Assembly (NCBI RefSeq): GCF_019973775.1
Contig: NZ_AP025032.1
Coordinates: 2,976,001-3,040,000 of the forward strand
Source: Aureimonas sp. SA4125
GTDB lineage: Bacteria; Pseudomonadota; Alphaproteobacteria; Rhizobiales; Rhizobiaceae
DNA length: 64,000 nucleotides
Direction: 5' to 3'
Under the pieces are notes generated by a model. That model was not told where the DNA came from. It saw only the letters and a program-made list of their open reading frames with translations, and searched no databases. Made by a program: the position numbers and the translations under genes. The stretch's first letter is position 1; each line of letters starts with the position of its first letter. Positions 42,426 to 51,917 of this stretch are shown here, piece after piece.

Positions 42426-43841
42426 GTGAAGCCGTTTGACGAGATGCTGACGGAAGTGGAGGGGGAAGTCCGGCAGCCGTACGAGCGTTTCCATGCCTGG
42501 TTCGGGCAGCAGGACCCGGAATCGCTCGTCGAAAAGGCCAGCGAGGCCGAAGGCTTCTTCCGGCGCACCGGCATCACCTTTGCCGTCTACGGCGAGGCGG
42601 AAGCAGCCGAGCGGCTGATTCCCTTCGATCTCGTGCCGCGCATCATCAACAATCGCGAGTGGCAGAGGCTGGCCGAAGGCATCGAGCAGCGGGTCCGCGC
42701 GCTCAACATGTTCCTGCACGACATCTACCACGACCAGGAAATCGTGAAGGCCGGCATCATGCCGGCGCGGCTGATCGAGGGCAACGACGCCTTCCTGCCG
42801 GAGATGATCGGGTTCACGCCTCCCGGCGGCGTTTACACGCACATCATCGGCACCGATATCGTGCGCGTCGGCGAGGACCGGTTCTACGTTCTGGAGGACA
42901 ATGCCCGCACCCCCTCCGGCGTCTCCTATATGATCGAGAACCGGGAGACGATGATGCAGATGTTTCCCGAACTGTTCGCGCAGAACCGCGTCAGGCCGGT
43001 CGAGACCTATCCGAACCATCTCCGGCGCTCGCTTGCTGCCGTCGCCCCGCCGCTCTGCGAGGGCGCACCGACGATCGCGGTGCTGACCCCCGGCATCCAC
43101 AATTCCGCCTACTACGAGCATGCGTTCCTTGCCGATCAGATGGGCGTCGAGCTCGTCGAGGGGGCCGACCTGAAGATGGTGGACGGTCGCATCAAGATGC
43201 GCACCACCCAGGGCTTCAAGACGATCGACATCCTCTATCGCCGCGTCGACGACGAATATCTCGACCCCGACGTGTTCAAGTCCGACTCCATGCTCGGCGT
43301 CGCCGGGATCATGAAGGTCTACAAGGCCGGCGGAATCACCATCGCCAATGCTCCGGGGACCGGCATTTCCGACGACAAGGCGATCTATTCCTACATGCCC
43401 GAGATCGTCGAGTTCTATACCGGCCGGCCGGCCCTCCTCGAAAACGTTCCGACCTGGCGCTGCGCCGACGAGGACAGCCTTGCCTATGTCCTCGATCATC
43501 TCGACGAACTGGTGGTGAAGGAAGTGCACGGCTCCGGCGGCTATGGGATGCTGGTCGGGCCGACGTCGACGGCCGAGGAGCGCGAGATCTTCGCCCACAA
43601 GCTGCGCGGCAGGCCGAGCAACTATATCGCCCAGCCGACGCTGGCGCTGTCGACCGTCCCGATCCTCGGCGAAAAGGGCCTGTCCCCGCGGCACGTCGAT
43701 TTGAGGCCCTTCGTCCTCGTCTCGGACAAGGTCAAGATCATCCCGGGAGGGCTCACGCGCGTCGCCCTCAAGGCAGGCTCGCTCGTCGTCAATTCGAGCC
43801 AGGGCGGCGGCACCAAAGATACCTGGGTTCTGGAGGACTGA
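42426..43841 (+). CDS. Circularly permuted ATP-grasp protein
   Basis: A 471-residue circularly permuted type 2 ATP-grasp protein. Recognised blocks are RALNMFLHDIYHDQEIVKAGI, YVLEDNARTPSGVSYMIENRE, ILYRRVDDEYLDPD, AGGITIANAPGTGISDDKAIYSYMPE and VKEVHGSGGYGMLVGP, each recalled as a region. The start is a GTG at 42426 with AAGGAGAG five bases upstream. This family clusters with alpha-E and Anbu genes, as here, and is thought to form a peptide-like or amide bond; the product has not been established to my knowledge. The alpha-E gene follows after six bases. Confidence 0.92.
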   Translation: MKPFDEMLTEVEGEVRQPYERFHAWFGQQDPESLVEKASEAEGFFRRTGITFAVYGEAEAAERLIPFDLVPRIINNREWQRLAEGIEQRVRALNMFLHDIYHDQEIVKAGIMPARLIEGNDAFLPEMIGFTPPGGVYTHIIGTDIVRVGEDRFYVLEDNARTPSGVSYMIENRETMMQMFPELFAQNRVRPVETYPNHLRRSLAAVAPPLCEGAPTIAVLTPGIHNSAYYEHAFLADQMGVELVEGADLKMVDGRIKMRTTQGFKTIDILYRRVDDEYLDPDVFKSDSMLGVAGIMKVYKAGGITIANAPGTGISDDKAIYSYMPEIVEFYTGRPALLENVPTWRCADEDSLAYVLDHLDELVVKEVHGSGGYGMLVGPTSTAEEREIFAHKLRGRPSNYIAQPTLALSTVPILGEKGLSPRHVDLRPFVLVSDKVKIIPGGLTRVALKAGSLVVNSSQGGGTKDTWVLED

Positions 43842-43847
43842 TTTCGC

Positions 43848-44795
43848 ATGGCTCTACTTGGACGGACGGCCCAGGGCCTTTTCTGGATGCACCGCTACAT
43901 CGAGCGTGCCGAGAACATGGCGCGCCTGATCGATGCGGGCCTCAGGCTGTCGCTGACCAACCTCTCTTCCGAGCAGGACGAGTGGCAGTCGGTGCTGGTC
44001 ACCGCCGGCGTCGAGGCCGCCTACAAGGCGAAATATGCCGACTTCGAGGCCCGGCAGATAATCGACTTCATGCTGTGCGATTTCGACAATCCGTCCAGCG
44101 TCCTGTCCTCCATCGAATCGGCACGCACGAATGGCCGCATGGTGCGCACGGCCCTCACCCGCGAGACCTGGGAGGCGCTGAACGAAAGCTGGATTCTCCT
44201 GAAGCGGCGCCTGCAGATGCCGCTGCGCGACGGCCAGCTGCCGGCCGTTCTCGACATGGTGAAGAAGCAGACCGCCTACATGCGCGGCGCGTTCTACGGC
44301 ACCATGCTGCGCAACGAGATCTTCGACTTCTGCAATCTCGGCACCTTCGTCGAACGCGCCGACAACACCGCCCGCATTCTCGACGTGAAATACTGGGTGC
44401 TGCTGCCGACCCATTCCTCCGTCGGCTCCTCGCTGGACAACTTCCAGTGGGGCTCGATCCTGCGGTCGGTCTCGGCGCATCGCTCCTATATCTGGGAGTA
44501 CGACGCGGAGTATCGGGCCTCGGACATCATCGATTTCCTGATCTTCAACGAGCGGATGCCGCGATCCCTGGCCTATTGCTACAGGAACATCGTCGAGATC
44601 CTCGACCGCCTCGCCCGGACCTATGGGACCGAGCATGTCTGCCGGGAGACGGCGGACCGGTTGTGTGTTGGATTCACGGACTCCGACGTCGGCAAGGTCA
44701 TCGAAGGCGGTCTGCACCAGTTCCTGACCAAGTTCATGGTTGATCACAACCGGCTTGCCGTGGAGATCGCGCAAGGATACCGCTTCTACTTGTGA
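43848..44795 (+). CDS. Alpha-E domain-containing protein
   Basis: A 315-residue all-alpha protein of the alpha-E (former DUF403) family. It begins LLGRTAQGLFWMHRYIERAENMARLID, the typical signature, and ends with HHFL-type helices (VIEGGLHQFLTKFMVDHN). It nearly always accompanies the circularly permuted ATP-grasp gene. It starts six bases after that gene's stop and is surely co-transcribed. Its molecular role is not known; a joint ligase complex has been suggested. Confidence 0.93.
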   Translation: MALLGRTAQGLFWMHRYIERAENMARLIDAGLRLSLTNLSSEQDEWQSVLVTAGVEAAYKAKYADFEARQIIDFMLCDFDNPSSVLSSIESARTNGRMVRTALTRETWEALNESWILLKRRLQMPLRDGQLPAVLDMVKKQTAYMRGAFYGTMLRNEIFDFCNLGTFVERADNTARILDVKYWVLLPTHSSVGSSLDNFQWGSILRSVSAHRSYIWEYDAEYRASDIIDFLIFNERMPRSLAYCYRNIVEILDRLARTYGTEHVCRETADRLCVGFTDSDVGKVIEGGLHQFLTKFMVDHNRLAVEIAQGYRFYL

Positions 44796-45003
44796 CCGGA
44801 CAGGCGCGGCGGGCCCGGGCGAAATGGTAGGCAATCCGTCCCGCTTCGCCCCCCGGACTTGAGAGGTCGGCTGGGGAGAATGTCGGTCTGCGCTTGCGGC
44901 GGCCGATCATCGATCGTAGACCGGGCGTCCGACGGGTGCGGGCCCGCGTCTGGTTGCGTCATTCGCACCGCGCGCCCGGCCGTCCTTGAGGGATTTCAAA
45001 CCC

Positions 45004-45753
45004 ATGACGTATTGCGTCGGATTGCTCGTTGACCGCGGTCTGGTGTTCATGTCCGACACGCGGACGAATGCCGGCATCGACAACATCTCCGTGGTCTCCA
45101 AGATGAAAACCTGGTCGGTGCCGGGCGAGCGCTTTCTGTGCCTGCTCAGCGCCGGCAACCTCGCGACGACCCAGTCGACGGTCTCGCTGCTCGAGGAGCG
45201 GGGCATTGCACCCGCGGACCGCGAACCGGCGATTCTCAACCAGCCGTCGATGTTCCAGACCGCCAAGCTGATCGGCGATACCCTGCGCGAGGTGATCTCC
45301 TATACCAGCCCCTCCGGGCAGAAGGCAGACGGTCGTTTCTCCGCCTCTTTCGTGCTGGGCGGCCAGATCAAGGGCGGCCGCCCCCGCCTCTTCATGATCT
45401 ATCCCGAGGGAAACTTCATCGAGGCCGGGGCCGACAATCCCTTCTTCCAGATCGGCGAGCACAAATACGGCCGCCCCATCATCATCCGCACCTACGATCC
45501 CGGGATGGCGCTGGAGGAGGTCGCCAAGCTGCTCCTGGTCTCCTTCGACTCGACGATTCGCTCGAACCTCTCGGTCGGCCTGCCGATCGACCTGCAGTTC
45601 TACGAGGCCGATAGTTTCGAGCCCGGCTATCGTCACCGCTTCGATCAGCGCGATCCCTACTACCAGCTGATTTCCGAAGGATGGTCCGACTCGCTGAAGT
45701 TTGCCTTCGACCAACTGCCGGCTTTCCAGAAATCCAGCGACGACGCCGCCTGA
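45004..45753 (+). CDS. Anbu, proteasome-type peptidase
   Basis: A 249-residue member of the Ntn-hydrolase proteasome-like family (Anbu). Thr 2, exposed as Thr 1 after Met removal, begins TYCVGLLVDRGLVFMSDTRTNAG, with Asp 19 and Lys 35 positioned as in HslV-type enzymes. Anbu proteins form ring or helical assemblies and belong to a conserved set with alpha-E, ATP-grasp and transglutaminase-like genes. The upstream TTG at 44986 is unlikely as it would block Thr 1. It lies 208 bases after the alpha-E gene; the transglutaminase is missing. Confidence 0.9.
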   Translation: MTYCVGLLVDRGLVFMSDTRTNAGIDNISVVSKMKTWSVPGERFLCLLSAGNLATTQSTVSLLEERGIAPADREPAILNQPSMFQTAKLIGDTLREVISYTSPSGQKADGRFSASFVLGGQIKGGRPRLFMIYPEGNFIEAGADNPFFQIGEHKYGRPIIIRTYDPGMALEEVAKLLLVSFDSTIRSNLSVGLPIDLQFYEADSFEPGYRHRFDQRDPYYQLISEGWSDSLKFAFDQLPAFQKSSDDAA

Positions 45754-45873
45754 CAGGCCGACGCGCCGGAGAATGCAGGCTCGGATTATCTGCTGCGCCG
45801 CACCACAACCATGAGTGATTGCATTAACACTTTTTGATGAAGATGGCGGGCGGGGATAACCGGTCCAGATCAC

Positions 45874-46674
45874 ATGGCTTTTCAGAGCGCGGGCAGTCCG
45901 CTGACATGGCGAGAAGTGTATAGCCTGACCTGGTTGACGCTGGGCGGCATCGCTGTCTGCATGGCCGTATCGGTTGTCTTCAATCTCTGGCTTTTTTGGA
46001 CGTCGGGGCCCGACGCGTTCTTCAGGAGCATGTTGGGCGCGATCGTTCTGCCGGTGCTTCTCGCCGGTCCGCTGTTCGTCGTCATCTCGCTGAAACTGCG
46101 CCAGGCGGCGATCCTCAATCGGGAACTTCAGCATACCGCCAGCCATGACGGCCTGACATCGATCCTCAACCGCAGCGCGTTCACGCGGATCGTGCATGGA
46201 AAGCTCGACGAGATCGACAATGCCGAGGGCGGGCGAGGCGCGCTGCTTCTGGTCGACGCAGACTTCTTCAAGGCGATCAATGACCGCTGGGGTCATCCCG
46301 TCGGTGACGAGACCCTACGCCGGATTGCGAGACTATTGGTCGAGGTCACACGGGCCGGTGACGTCGTGGGGCGTCTCGGCGGCGAGGAATTCGGTATCTT
46401 CCTGCCCGGCGCCGGCCTGCTGTCGGCGGAAGCGACGGCCGAGCGGCTGCGTGCCGTCGTCGCCGAGACCGACATCGTCACACCGACCGGCGAGGCCATT
46501 TTGGTGACGGTCAGCGTCGGCGGCGTCTTCTTTCGCAATGCCATTACCTACGAGATGCTGTTTCACCGCGCCGACCGCAAGCTCTACGACGCCAAGGCGA
46601 ACGGTCGAAATCGCGTCGAGATCGAGGAATTCCGCCCGGAGGGCGTTACCAAGAGGCTCGCGACGACCATCTGA
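45874..46674 (+). CDS. Membrane-anchored GGDEF diguanylate cyclase
   Basis: A 266-residue protein with two membrane helices (about 20-42 and 54-74), then a GGDEF domain. The active motif is GGEEF at residues 169-173, a functional variant, with VDADFFKAINDRWGH as metal site. RAGD at 160-163 is exactly five residues upstream, a full RxxD inhibitory site, so feedback inhibition by cyclic di-GMP is expected. It has no sensor domain except the short periplasmic loop. It is probably a single-gene unit. Confidence 0.9.
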   Translation: MAFQSAGSPLTWREVYSLTWLTLGGIAVCMAVSVVFNLWLFWTSGPDAFFRSMLGAIVLPVLLAGPLFVVISLKLRQAAILNRELQHTASHDGLTSILNRSAFTRIVHGKLDEIDNAEGGRGALLLVDADFFKAINDRWGHPVGDETLRRIARLLVEVTRAGDVVGRLGGEEFGIFLPGAGLLSAEATAERLRAVVAETDIVTPTGEAILVTVSVGGVFFRNAITYEMLFHRADRKLYDAKANGRNRVEIEEFRPEGVTKRLATTI

Positions 46675-46745
46675 ACGGGGCGGCAACGTGCTCCCGTGGG
46701 GCGCCACCGTCACGCAGCAACCGTGAGGGCTCTCGCCCCGCTCGC

Positions 46746-47111
46746 TCAGCCCTCCCGCCGCAGACCCTTCGCCTGCAGCTCCGCCAGATATTCCGCCCAC
46801 AGCTCCCCGCCGCTCTTTCCGAGTTCGGCAAGATAGTCCCAGGTGAACAGGCCGGTGTCGTGGCCATCGTCGAAGACGATGCGGATGGCGTAGTGACCGA
46901 CTGGGACGATGTTGGCGATCCCCACATCCTTCTTGCCGCCGACGGTCACCCGCTGTGCGGCCGAATGCCCCTGGACTTCGGCCGAAGGCGACAGGACGCG
47001 CAGCATCTCGGCCGAAAACTGATCGCTGGCGCCGTCAGTCGAGCGGATGGTCAGCGTCCGCCTGTCCTTGGAAACGCGGATCTCCTGCGGTGCGGTGGTG
47101 GATGAGGACAT
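46746..47111 (-). CDS. DUF971 (gamma-butyrobetaine hydroxylase-like N-terminal domain) protein
   Basis: A 121-residue protein of the DUF971 family, whose fold matches the N-terminal domain of gamma-butyrobetaine hydroxylase. Seen are the [13 protein letters not shown] start, [31 protein letters not shown] and a C-terminal helix. It is divergent from moaA, and DUF971 genes often lie by molybdenum-cofactor or iron-sulfur genes, hinting at a metal-centre role. Function is unproven. Confidence 0.88.
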   Translation of the reverse strand: MSSSTTAPQEIRVSKDRRTLTIRSTDGASDQFSAEMLRVLSPSAEVQGHSAAQRVTVGGKKDVGIANIVPVGHYAIRIVFDDGHDTGLFTWDYLAELGKSGGELWAEYLAELQAKGLRREG

Positions 47112-47249
47112 GGCTTCTTCTCCTTGGCGGCCGGGAACTGCACCCGGCAAAGGGGCCACGACCGACTTGACCGGAGGCCTGTGACCTTCCATCTCTTTGC
47201 AATGACCGATGCTATGAACCAAGTGCCCGGACGCCGCAATCTCCTGGGG

Positions 47250-48278
47250 ATGACGAGCGACATCGAGGTTCCCGCAAAGCCGGCCGAGATGATCGACCCT
47301 TTCGGTCGGGCGGTCACCTATCTGCGTGTGTCGGTGACCGACCGCTGCGACTTTCGCTGCGTCTACTGCATGGCGGAGGACATGACGTTCCTGCCGAAGC
47401 GCGATCTGCTGACGCTGGAGGAACTCGACCGGCTCGCCAGCGCCTTCGTCGACAAGGGCGTGCGGCGCCTTCGACTGACCGGCGGCGAGCCGCTGGTCCG
47501 CAAGAACATCATGCACCTGATCGCCGGCCTGTCCCGCCATTTGCAGAGCGGCGCGCTGGACGAGCTGACGCTGACCACCAATGGCTCGCAGCTGCAGCGC
47601 TATGCGTCGGAGCTTGCCGGGCACGGGGTCAGGCGCCTGAACGTCTCGCTCGACACACTCGATGCGCAGAAGTTCAAGGCGATCACCCGCTGGGGAGAAC
47701 TCGACCGGGTGCTCGCGGGCATCAAGGCGGCGCAGGCCGCCGGCATCAAGGTAAAGCTGAACGCCGTCGCGCTGAAGGGTTTCAACGACCTCGAGATCCC
47801 GGAGATGATCCGCTGGGCGCACGGTGAGGGCATGGATCTGACGCTGATCGAGACCATGCCGATGGGGGAGATCGACGAGGACCGGACCGACCAGTACCTG
47901 CCGCTGAGCCAGGTGCGCGCCGATCTCGAGGGACGATTCAGCCTGCGGGAGAACGACTACAAGACCGGCGGCCCCGCCCGCTACGTCACCGTGGCTGAGA
48001 CCGGCGGGCGCCTCGGCTTTATCACGCCGATGACGCACAACTTCTGCGAAAGCTGCAACCGGGTGCGCGTCACCTGCACGGGGACGCTCTATATGTGCCT
48101 CGGGCAGGAAGACGCCGCCGACCTGCGCGCGCCCTTGCGCGCCTCGGAGGGCGACGAGCTTTTGTCGCAGGCGATCGACGAGGCGATCGGGCGCAAGCCG
48201 AAGGGCCACGACTTCATCATCGACCGCACGACCCGCCGTCCCGCGGTGTCACGCCATATGAGTGTCACGGGAGGCTAG
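47250..48278 (+). CDS. moaA: GTP 3',8-cyclase (molybdenum cofactor)
   Basis: A 342-residue radical-SAM enzyme performing the first step of molybdenum cofactor synthesis from GTP. The N-terminal [4Fe-4S] motif CDFRCVYC and the C-terminal cluster [11 protein letters not shown] are both present, with TGGEPL and LTTNGS. The protein normally ends in Gly-Gly, and here it ends TGG. The start is uncertain: ATGs at 47202, 47214 and 47250 are in frame. I favour 47250, which gives the family length just before [13 protein letters not shown]. It is followed by the next gene after one base. Confidence 0.95.
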   Translation: MTSDIEVPAKPAEMIDPFGRAVTYLRVSVTDRCDFRCVYCMAEDMTFLPKRDLLTLEELDRLASAFVDKGVRRLRLTGGEPLVRKNIMHLIAGLSRHLQSGALDELTLTTNGSQLQRYASELAGHGVRRLNVSLDTLDAQKFKAITRWGELDRVLAGIKAAQAAGIKVKLNAVALKGFNDLEIPEMIRWAHGEGMDLTLIETMPMGEIDEDRTDQYLPLSQVRADLEGRFSLRENDYKTGGPARYVTVAETGGRLGFITPMTHNFCESCNRVRVTCTGTLYMCLGQEDAADLRAPLRASEGDELLSQAIDEAIGRKPKGHDFIIDRTTRRPAVSRHMSVTGG

Positions 48279-48279
48279 A

Positions 48280-48759
48280 ATGACGGCTTGGCGGCAGCTT
48301 TTCCTGGGATTGACCGGCACCTTGGTTCTCGGCGCGACGATCGCGGTCGCCGACGACGTGACCTATCGCAACGACCGTTTCGGCACTGAGGCACGCTTCC
48401 CCGCGGAGGCTTTTCCGGTCGCACAGCCCGAGCCGGTCAACGGCGACGGCCGCGCCTGGACGGCCCCGAACGGCGCGGAGCTCTTCATCTATGCCCGCGC
48501 CAATCGCGGCGGCGAGACGCCCCGCTCGATCATCGCCGATCGGGCGGCCGATGACACTGTCACCTACAAGAAGGCGGGCAAGCGCTGGGTCGTCGTGTCC
48601 GGCTACCGCGACGGCAAGATCTTCTACGAACGCTATATTTTCCGGGGCGACCTCGTCCACTCCGTCGCCATCCGCTATCCCGAGGCGGCACGGAACCGGT
48701 ACGACAAGCTGGTCGGCCCGATTACCAACTCGCTGCGAGCCAGGGCATCGTCGTCGTAG
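48280..48759 (+). CDS. Secreted hypothetical protein
   Basis: A 159-residue protein not recognised. It starts with a signal peptide (about residues 1-23, LFLGLTGTLVLGATIAVA before DDV). The mature part has a compact beta-rich look with RFGTEARFPAE, a conserved-looking GRAWTAPNGAELFIYA and KKAGKRWVVVSGYRDGKIFYERYI. A periplasmic location is expected. The ATG lies one base after the moaA stop, so it is probably co-transcribed with moaA, but no link to cofactor synthesis is evident. Confidence 0.75.
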   Translation: MTAWRQLFLGLTGTLVLGATIAVADDVTYRNDRFGTEARFPAEAFPVAQPEPVNGDGRAWTAPNGAELFIYARANRGGETPRSIIADRAADDTVTYKKAGKRWVVVSGYRDGKIFYERYIFRGDLVHSVAIRYPEAARNRYDKLVGPITNSLRARASSS

Positions 48760-48846
48760 GACATCCCGCTTGCGGCAAGCGCTCTTCATGCCCCTGTCGG
48801 GAACGGCGTCTGGGACGACGTCGCACGCTCATTTGGGCAGCGCGTT

Positions 48847-49419
48847 TCAATCGGACCGGTAGAGGTCCTTGACCGCTCCCACCGAAACGATGCCCTTTGT
48901 CGACGACCGCACCGAGACAGTTTCCCTGAGATCGCCAGCCTGCCGATAGGCAAAGGTAATCGGCAGGAACTCGTTGCGGCTGATGAACCAGTCGATGAGA
49001 TGTCGGACACGCTCGGGGTCGGGGCCATAAGGCAGGACAACGTTTTCGGCCTTCGCCGCGCTGGCCGCCTGCTTCTCGACTTTGTCGTTGTTCTGAGGGA
49101 CGGTCGCCAACGACCAGGTATCCCCAAGCCCCGTGAGCCGCGATCCGGCCGCGCCCGGTTCTGCTGCCTTCATGGCGATGTCGAGCGTGGATGACGTCGG
49201 TGGCGTCGGGCCGCTGGAAAGAGCTTCCGGTGTCAGCGAAACGGCTGAGTGCGGCAGGACCCATGTCTCATCCACGGAGGCGATCGCCGTCTCGACGCGC
49301 GCGTCGCCCGAAAGGTGAGCTGTTTGAACCGCCGCGGCCTGCACGGGAGCCGGATCGGGTTCCGGCCGCCGCTCGGGACGCACGGCCGATAGAGGCTGGA
49401 TGGCATCGAATGCCCCCAT
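48847..49419 (-). CDS. Hypothetical protein, unknown function
   Basis: A 190-residue protein not recognised. Residues 1-130 are Pro/Ala/Thr/Ser-rich and probably disordered. The last 60 residues (RVRHLIDWFISRNEFLPITFAYRQAGDLRETVSV) look folded. There is no signal peptide or membrane segment. AAGGA is seven bases before the ATG, supporting a real start. It is convergent with the secreted protein gene and divergent from the DMT transporter gene. Confidence 0.55.
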   Translation of the reverse strand: MGAFDAIQPLSAVRPERRPEPDPAPVQAAAVQTAHLSGDARVETAIASVDETWVLPHSAVSLTPEALSSGPTPPTSSTLDIAMKAAEPGAAGSRLTGLGDTWSLATVPQNNDKVEKQAASAAKAENVVLPYGPDPERVRHLIDWFISRNEFLPITFAYRQAGDLRETVSVRSSTKGIVSVGAVKDLYRSD

Positions 49420-49649
49420 GGCGATTTCCTTCGTTTCATATGCAGCCGCATAAAGGTCGCAGGAAAAAATCGATGGATCGCTACACCAATCGTTAGGATT
49501 TGCTCGATTCGCGGTTTTCCTCGCGGACGTCGGCCAGCCGGATGCGGGCGGAATCGCGCGGGTGCCGAAAGACTTTCTGCCGCGATGGTCGCGCTCTTGG
49601 GGCGCAGGGAGTAGAGGATGGTCGCCTCTCTCGCTGTCCTGGAATCCGC

Positions 49650-50618
49650 ATGCCCTCCCTTCCCTCCCCGCCGATGTCGGCCAATCTGCGCGCCGGTCTC
49701 TGCATGCTGGCCGCCATGGCGGCCTTCGTCGTCAACGACAGCCTCGTCAAGCTCGCCTCCAGCGACATGGGCGTCGCGCAGATCATGGCCGTACGCGGCG
49801 TGATGGCGACGGCGATTCTGACCGGACTCGCCGTCTGGCAGGGTGCGCTTTGCCCGCTCGGCACCATGCTGCGGCCCATGCTGCTCTTGCGCACCCTCGC
49901 CGACATCCTGGCGACGCTGACCTATATCTCCGCCCTCCGCTCCCTTCCTCTCGCCAACACGACGGCGATCTTCCAGGCATTGCCGCTCGCGGTGACGCTG
50001 GGTGCCGCCCTGTTCTTCGGCGAACGCGTCGGCTGGCGGCGATGGACGGCGATCCTGGTCGGCTTTCTCGGCGTGATGATCATCGTGCGTCCGGGCCTGG
50101 AGGGCTTTACCGTCGCCTCGATCTACGTCCTTCTGTCCGTCGTTTGCGCCGCGACGCGCGATCTTGCGACGCGGCGTCTGCCGAAGGGCATCCCGTCGCT
50201 CTACATCTCGATGACGACCGCGCTCGCCGTCTCGATCACGGGCTGGGCGCTCCTGCCCTTCGACGCATGGCGCCCGATGGCGGCGCCGCAGTTCCTCACG
50301 CTGGGCGGCGCAGCGGTCCTCATCACGATCGGCTATTTCTTCATCGTCGAAGCCATGCGCGGCGGCGACATCAGCTTCGTCGCGCCGTTCCGCTATTCCG
50401 TCCTCGTCTTCGCGCTCCTGATCGGCATCGTCGGCTTCGGCGAACGGCCGGACGGCTTCGTCGTCCTTGGATCGCTGATCATCGTCGGCAGCGGCGTCTA
50501 CACGCTCTACCGCGAGCGGGTTCGCGGCGGCAGCCTCCCGGCGACGACATCCCTGCCGGCAGAGGCTGGAGCGATGCCGCTCGTCGCGAGCACCAGCGAC
50601 AAGGTGGAGCCGAGATGA
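49650..50618 (+). CDS. DMT superfamily (EamA) transporter
   Basis: A 322-residue membrane protein with ten hydrophobic helices in two EamA repeats (about 12-145 and 155-290). The first helix is GLCMLAAMAAFVVNDSLVKLA and a conserved FFGERVGWRRWTAILVGFLGVMIIVRPG lies at the end of repeat one. Such proteins usually export amino acids or metabolites. The ATG at 49650 was chosen; MSANL at 49674 is an alternative. A 30-residue hydrophilic tail follows. Confidence 0.88.
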   Translation: MPSLPSPPMSANLRAGLCMLAAMAAFVVNDSLVKLASSDMGVAQIMAVRGVMATAILTGLAVWQGALCPLGTMLRPMLLLRTLADILATLTYISALRSLPLANTTAIFQALPLAVTLGAALFFGERVGWRRWTAILVGFLGVMIIVRPGLEGFTVASIYVLLSVVCAATRDLATRRLPKGIPSLYISMTTALAVSITGWALLPFDAWRPMAAPQFLTLGGAAVLITIGYFFIVEAMRGGDISFVAPFRYSVLVFALLIGIVGFGERPDGFVVLGSLIIVGSGVYTLYRERVRGGSLPATTSLPAEAGAMPLVASTSDKVEPR

Positions 50619-50969
50619 CGAGGCATGCGCCTGCCGCGCTTGACCCCGGCGAGCGCGCCCGGGATCTGCCGACCGGCGGCTGCGCGCCGGCGGCCTCGCC
50701 GGCAGCCAAGGCTGGCCGGGAACCTTGAGTTGCTCGGTATATGTCGGCGAAGCATCCTGAAAACGGGGCAAGCTGGTGGCCCCGCGGCCGGGCGACACGC
50801 GTGCCAAACCAGCGCGCTGCGCGGACTTTTTTCGCGACAGGTTGAAAACCAAACGAAGCGTGATCTCGCCTGTTGCGCTCCCCGCGAAAACAGTGGGAGT
50901 ATCGCCTGCATAAGAGGCATGCCCAATGCAGAGGCTGGGCGTGGTTCGCACTCACTTTCGGAGAACTCC
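50619..50969. other. Intergenic region before the amino-acid ABC operon
   Basis: 351 bases between the DMT transporter and the binding-protein gene. It is open in several frames but has no conserved protein. It contains GC-rich palindromic bits and a TTTTTT run at 50826-50831, which might end the upstream transcript. I see no RNA gene or repeat; the promoter for the ABC operon should lie in its second half. Confidence 0.45.
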
Positions 50970-51770
50970 ATGCGTTTTGCCCGTACCGTCACCCTCGCCG
51001 TCGCGGCCCTCGCCATGGCGGGCAGCTTCGCGCCCGCCCGTGCCGACGATTCGGCCAAGGACTGGTCGACGATCAAGATCGGCACGGAGGGTGCCTATCC
51101 CCCGTTCAACTTCCTGACCGCCAGCGGTGAGCTGACCGGCTTCGACCTCGACATTGCCAAGGCCCTTTGCGACAACATGAAGGTCACCTGCACCTTCGTC
51201 GCGCAGGATTGGGACGGCATGATCCCGGCGTTGCAGAACAACAAGTTCGACGCCATCATCGCCTCGATGTCGATCACGCCCGAGCGCCAGCAGCAGATCG
51301 ACTTCACCAACAAGTACTACAATACGCCGCCGGCGATCGCTGTCCCGAAGGACAGCGCGATCACCGAGACGACGAAGGAAGCTCTCGCCGGCAAGACCAT
51401 CGGAGCGCAGGGCTCCACGACCCATTCCCAGGCGGCCGAGGTCCTGTTCCCCGACAGCGAGATCAAGGTCTATCCGACCTCCGAGGAATACAAGCTGGAC
51501 ATCGGCAATGGCCGGCTCGACGCCGTGATGGACGACGTCGTCGTGCTGTCGCAGTGGATCGACAGCCCGGATGGCGCCTGCTGCAAGGTTCTCGGCACGC
51601 TGCCGGCCGATCCCAAGATCTACGGCGTCGGCGCCGGCATCGGCCTGCGCAAGGGTGACGAGAAGCTGAAGAAGATGTTCGACGACGCGATCGTCGCCAT
51701 CCGCAAGGACGGCACCTACAAGACGATCCAGGACAAGTACTTCAAGTTCGACGTCTACGGCGCCGAGTAA
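50970..51770 (+). CDS. Polar amino-acid ABC transporter substrate-binding protein
   Basis: A 266-residue periplasmic binding protein of the lysine/arginine/ornithine type, with signal peptide (about 1-25, ending PARA). The mature domain shows IKIGTEGAYPPFNFLTASGELTGFDLDIAKALCD, WDGMIPALQNNKFDAIIASMSITPERQQQIDFTNKYY and EYKLDIGNGRLDAVMDDV, typical of HisJ/ArgT proteins. A Cys-Cys pair occurs late (ACCKVLG). GGAGA lies nine bases before the ATG. Permease genes follow after 147 bases. Confidence 0.93.
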   Translation: MRFARTVTLAVAALAMAGSFAPARADDSAKDWSTIKIGTEGAYPPFNFLTASGELTGFDLDIAKALCDNMKVTCTFVAQDWDGMIPALQNNKFDAIIASMSITPERQQQIDFTNKYYNTPPAIAVPKDSAITETTKEALAGKTIGAQGSTTHSQAAEVLFPDSEIKVYPTSEEYKLDIGNGRLDAVMDDVVVLSQWIDSPDGACCKVLGTLPADPKIYGVGAGIGLRKGDEKLKKMFDDAIVAIRKDGTYKTIQDKYFKFDVYGAE

Positions 51771-51917
51771 GGTCGCAGGCGCGGCGGCACTGTTGCCGCG
51801 CCGTTTCGCTCGGGTCCCGGGCCGCGTATGCACTCCCGCACGTCGCAGGTCCGGTCCTCAGGCGCCGGCCCGGACCATCCGGTTGTAAAGATCGAAACAT
51901 GACACTGCGGGGCGTGC

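Noticed and set aside
50810..50835. Terminator with TTTTTT run after the DMT transporter
   Set aside because: The GC palindrome before the T-run gives no hairpin with a proper loop; left as a note only.
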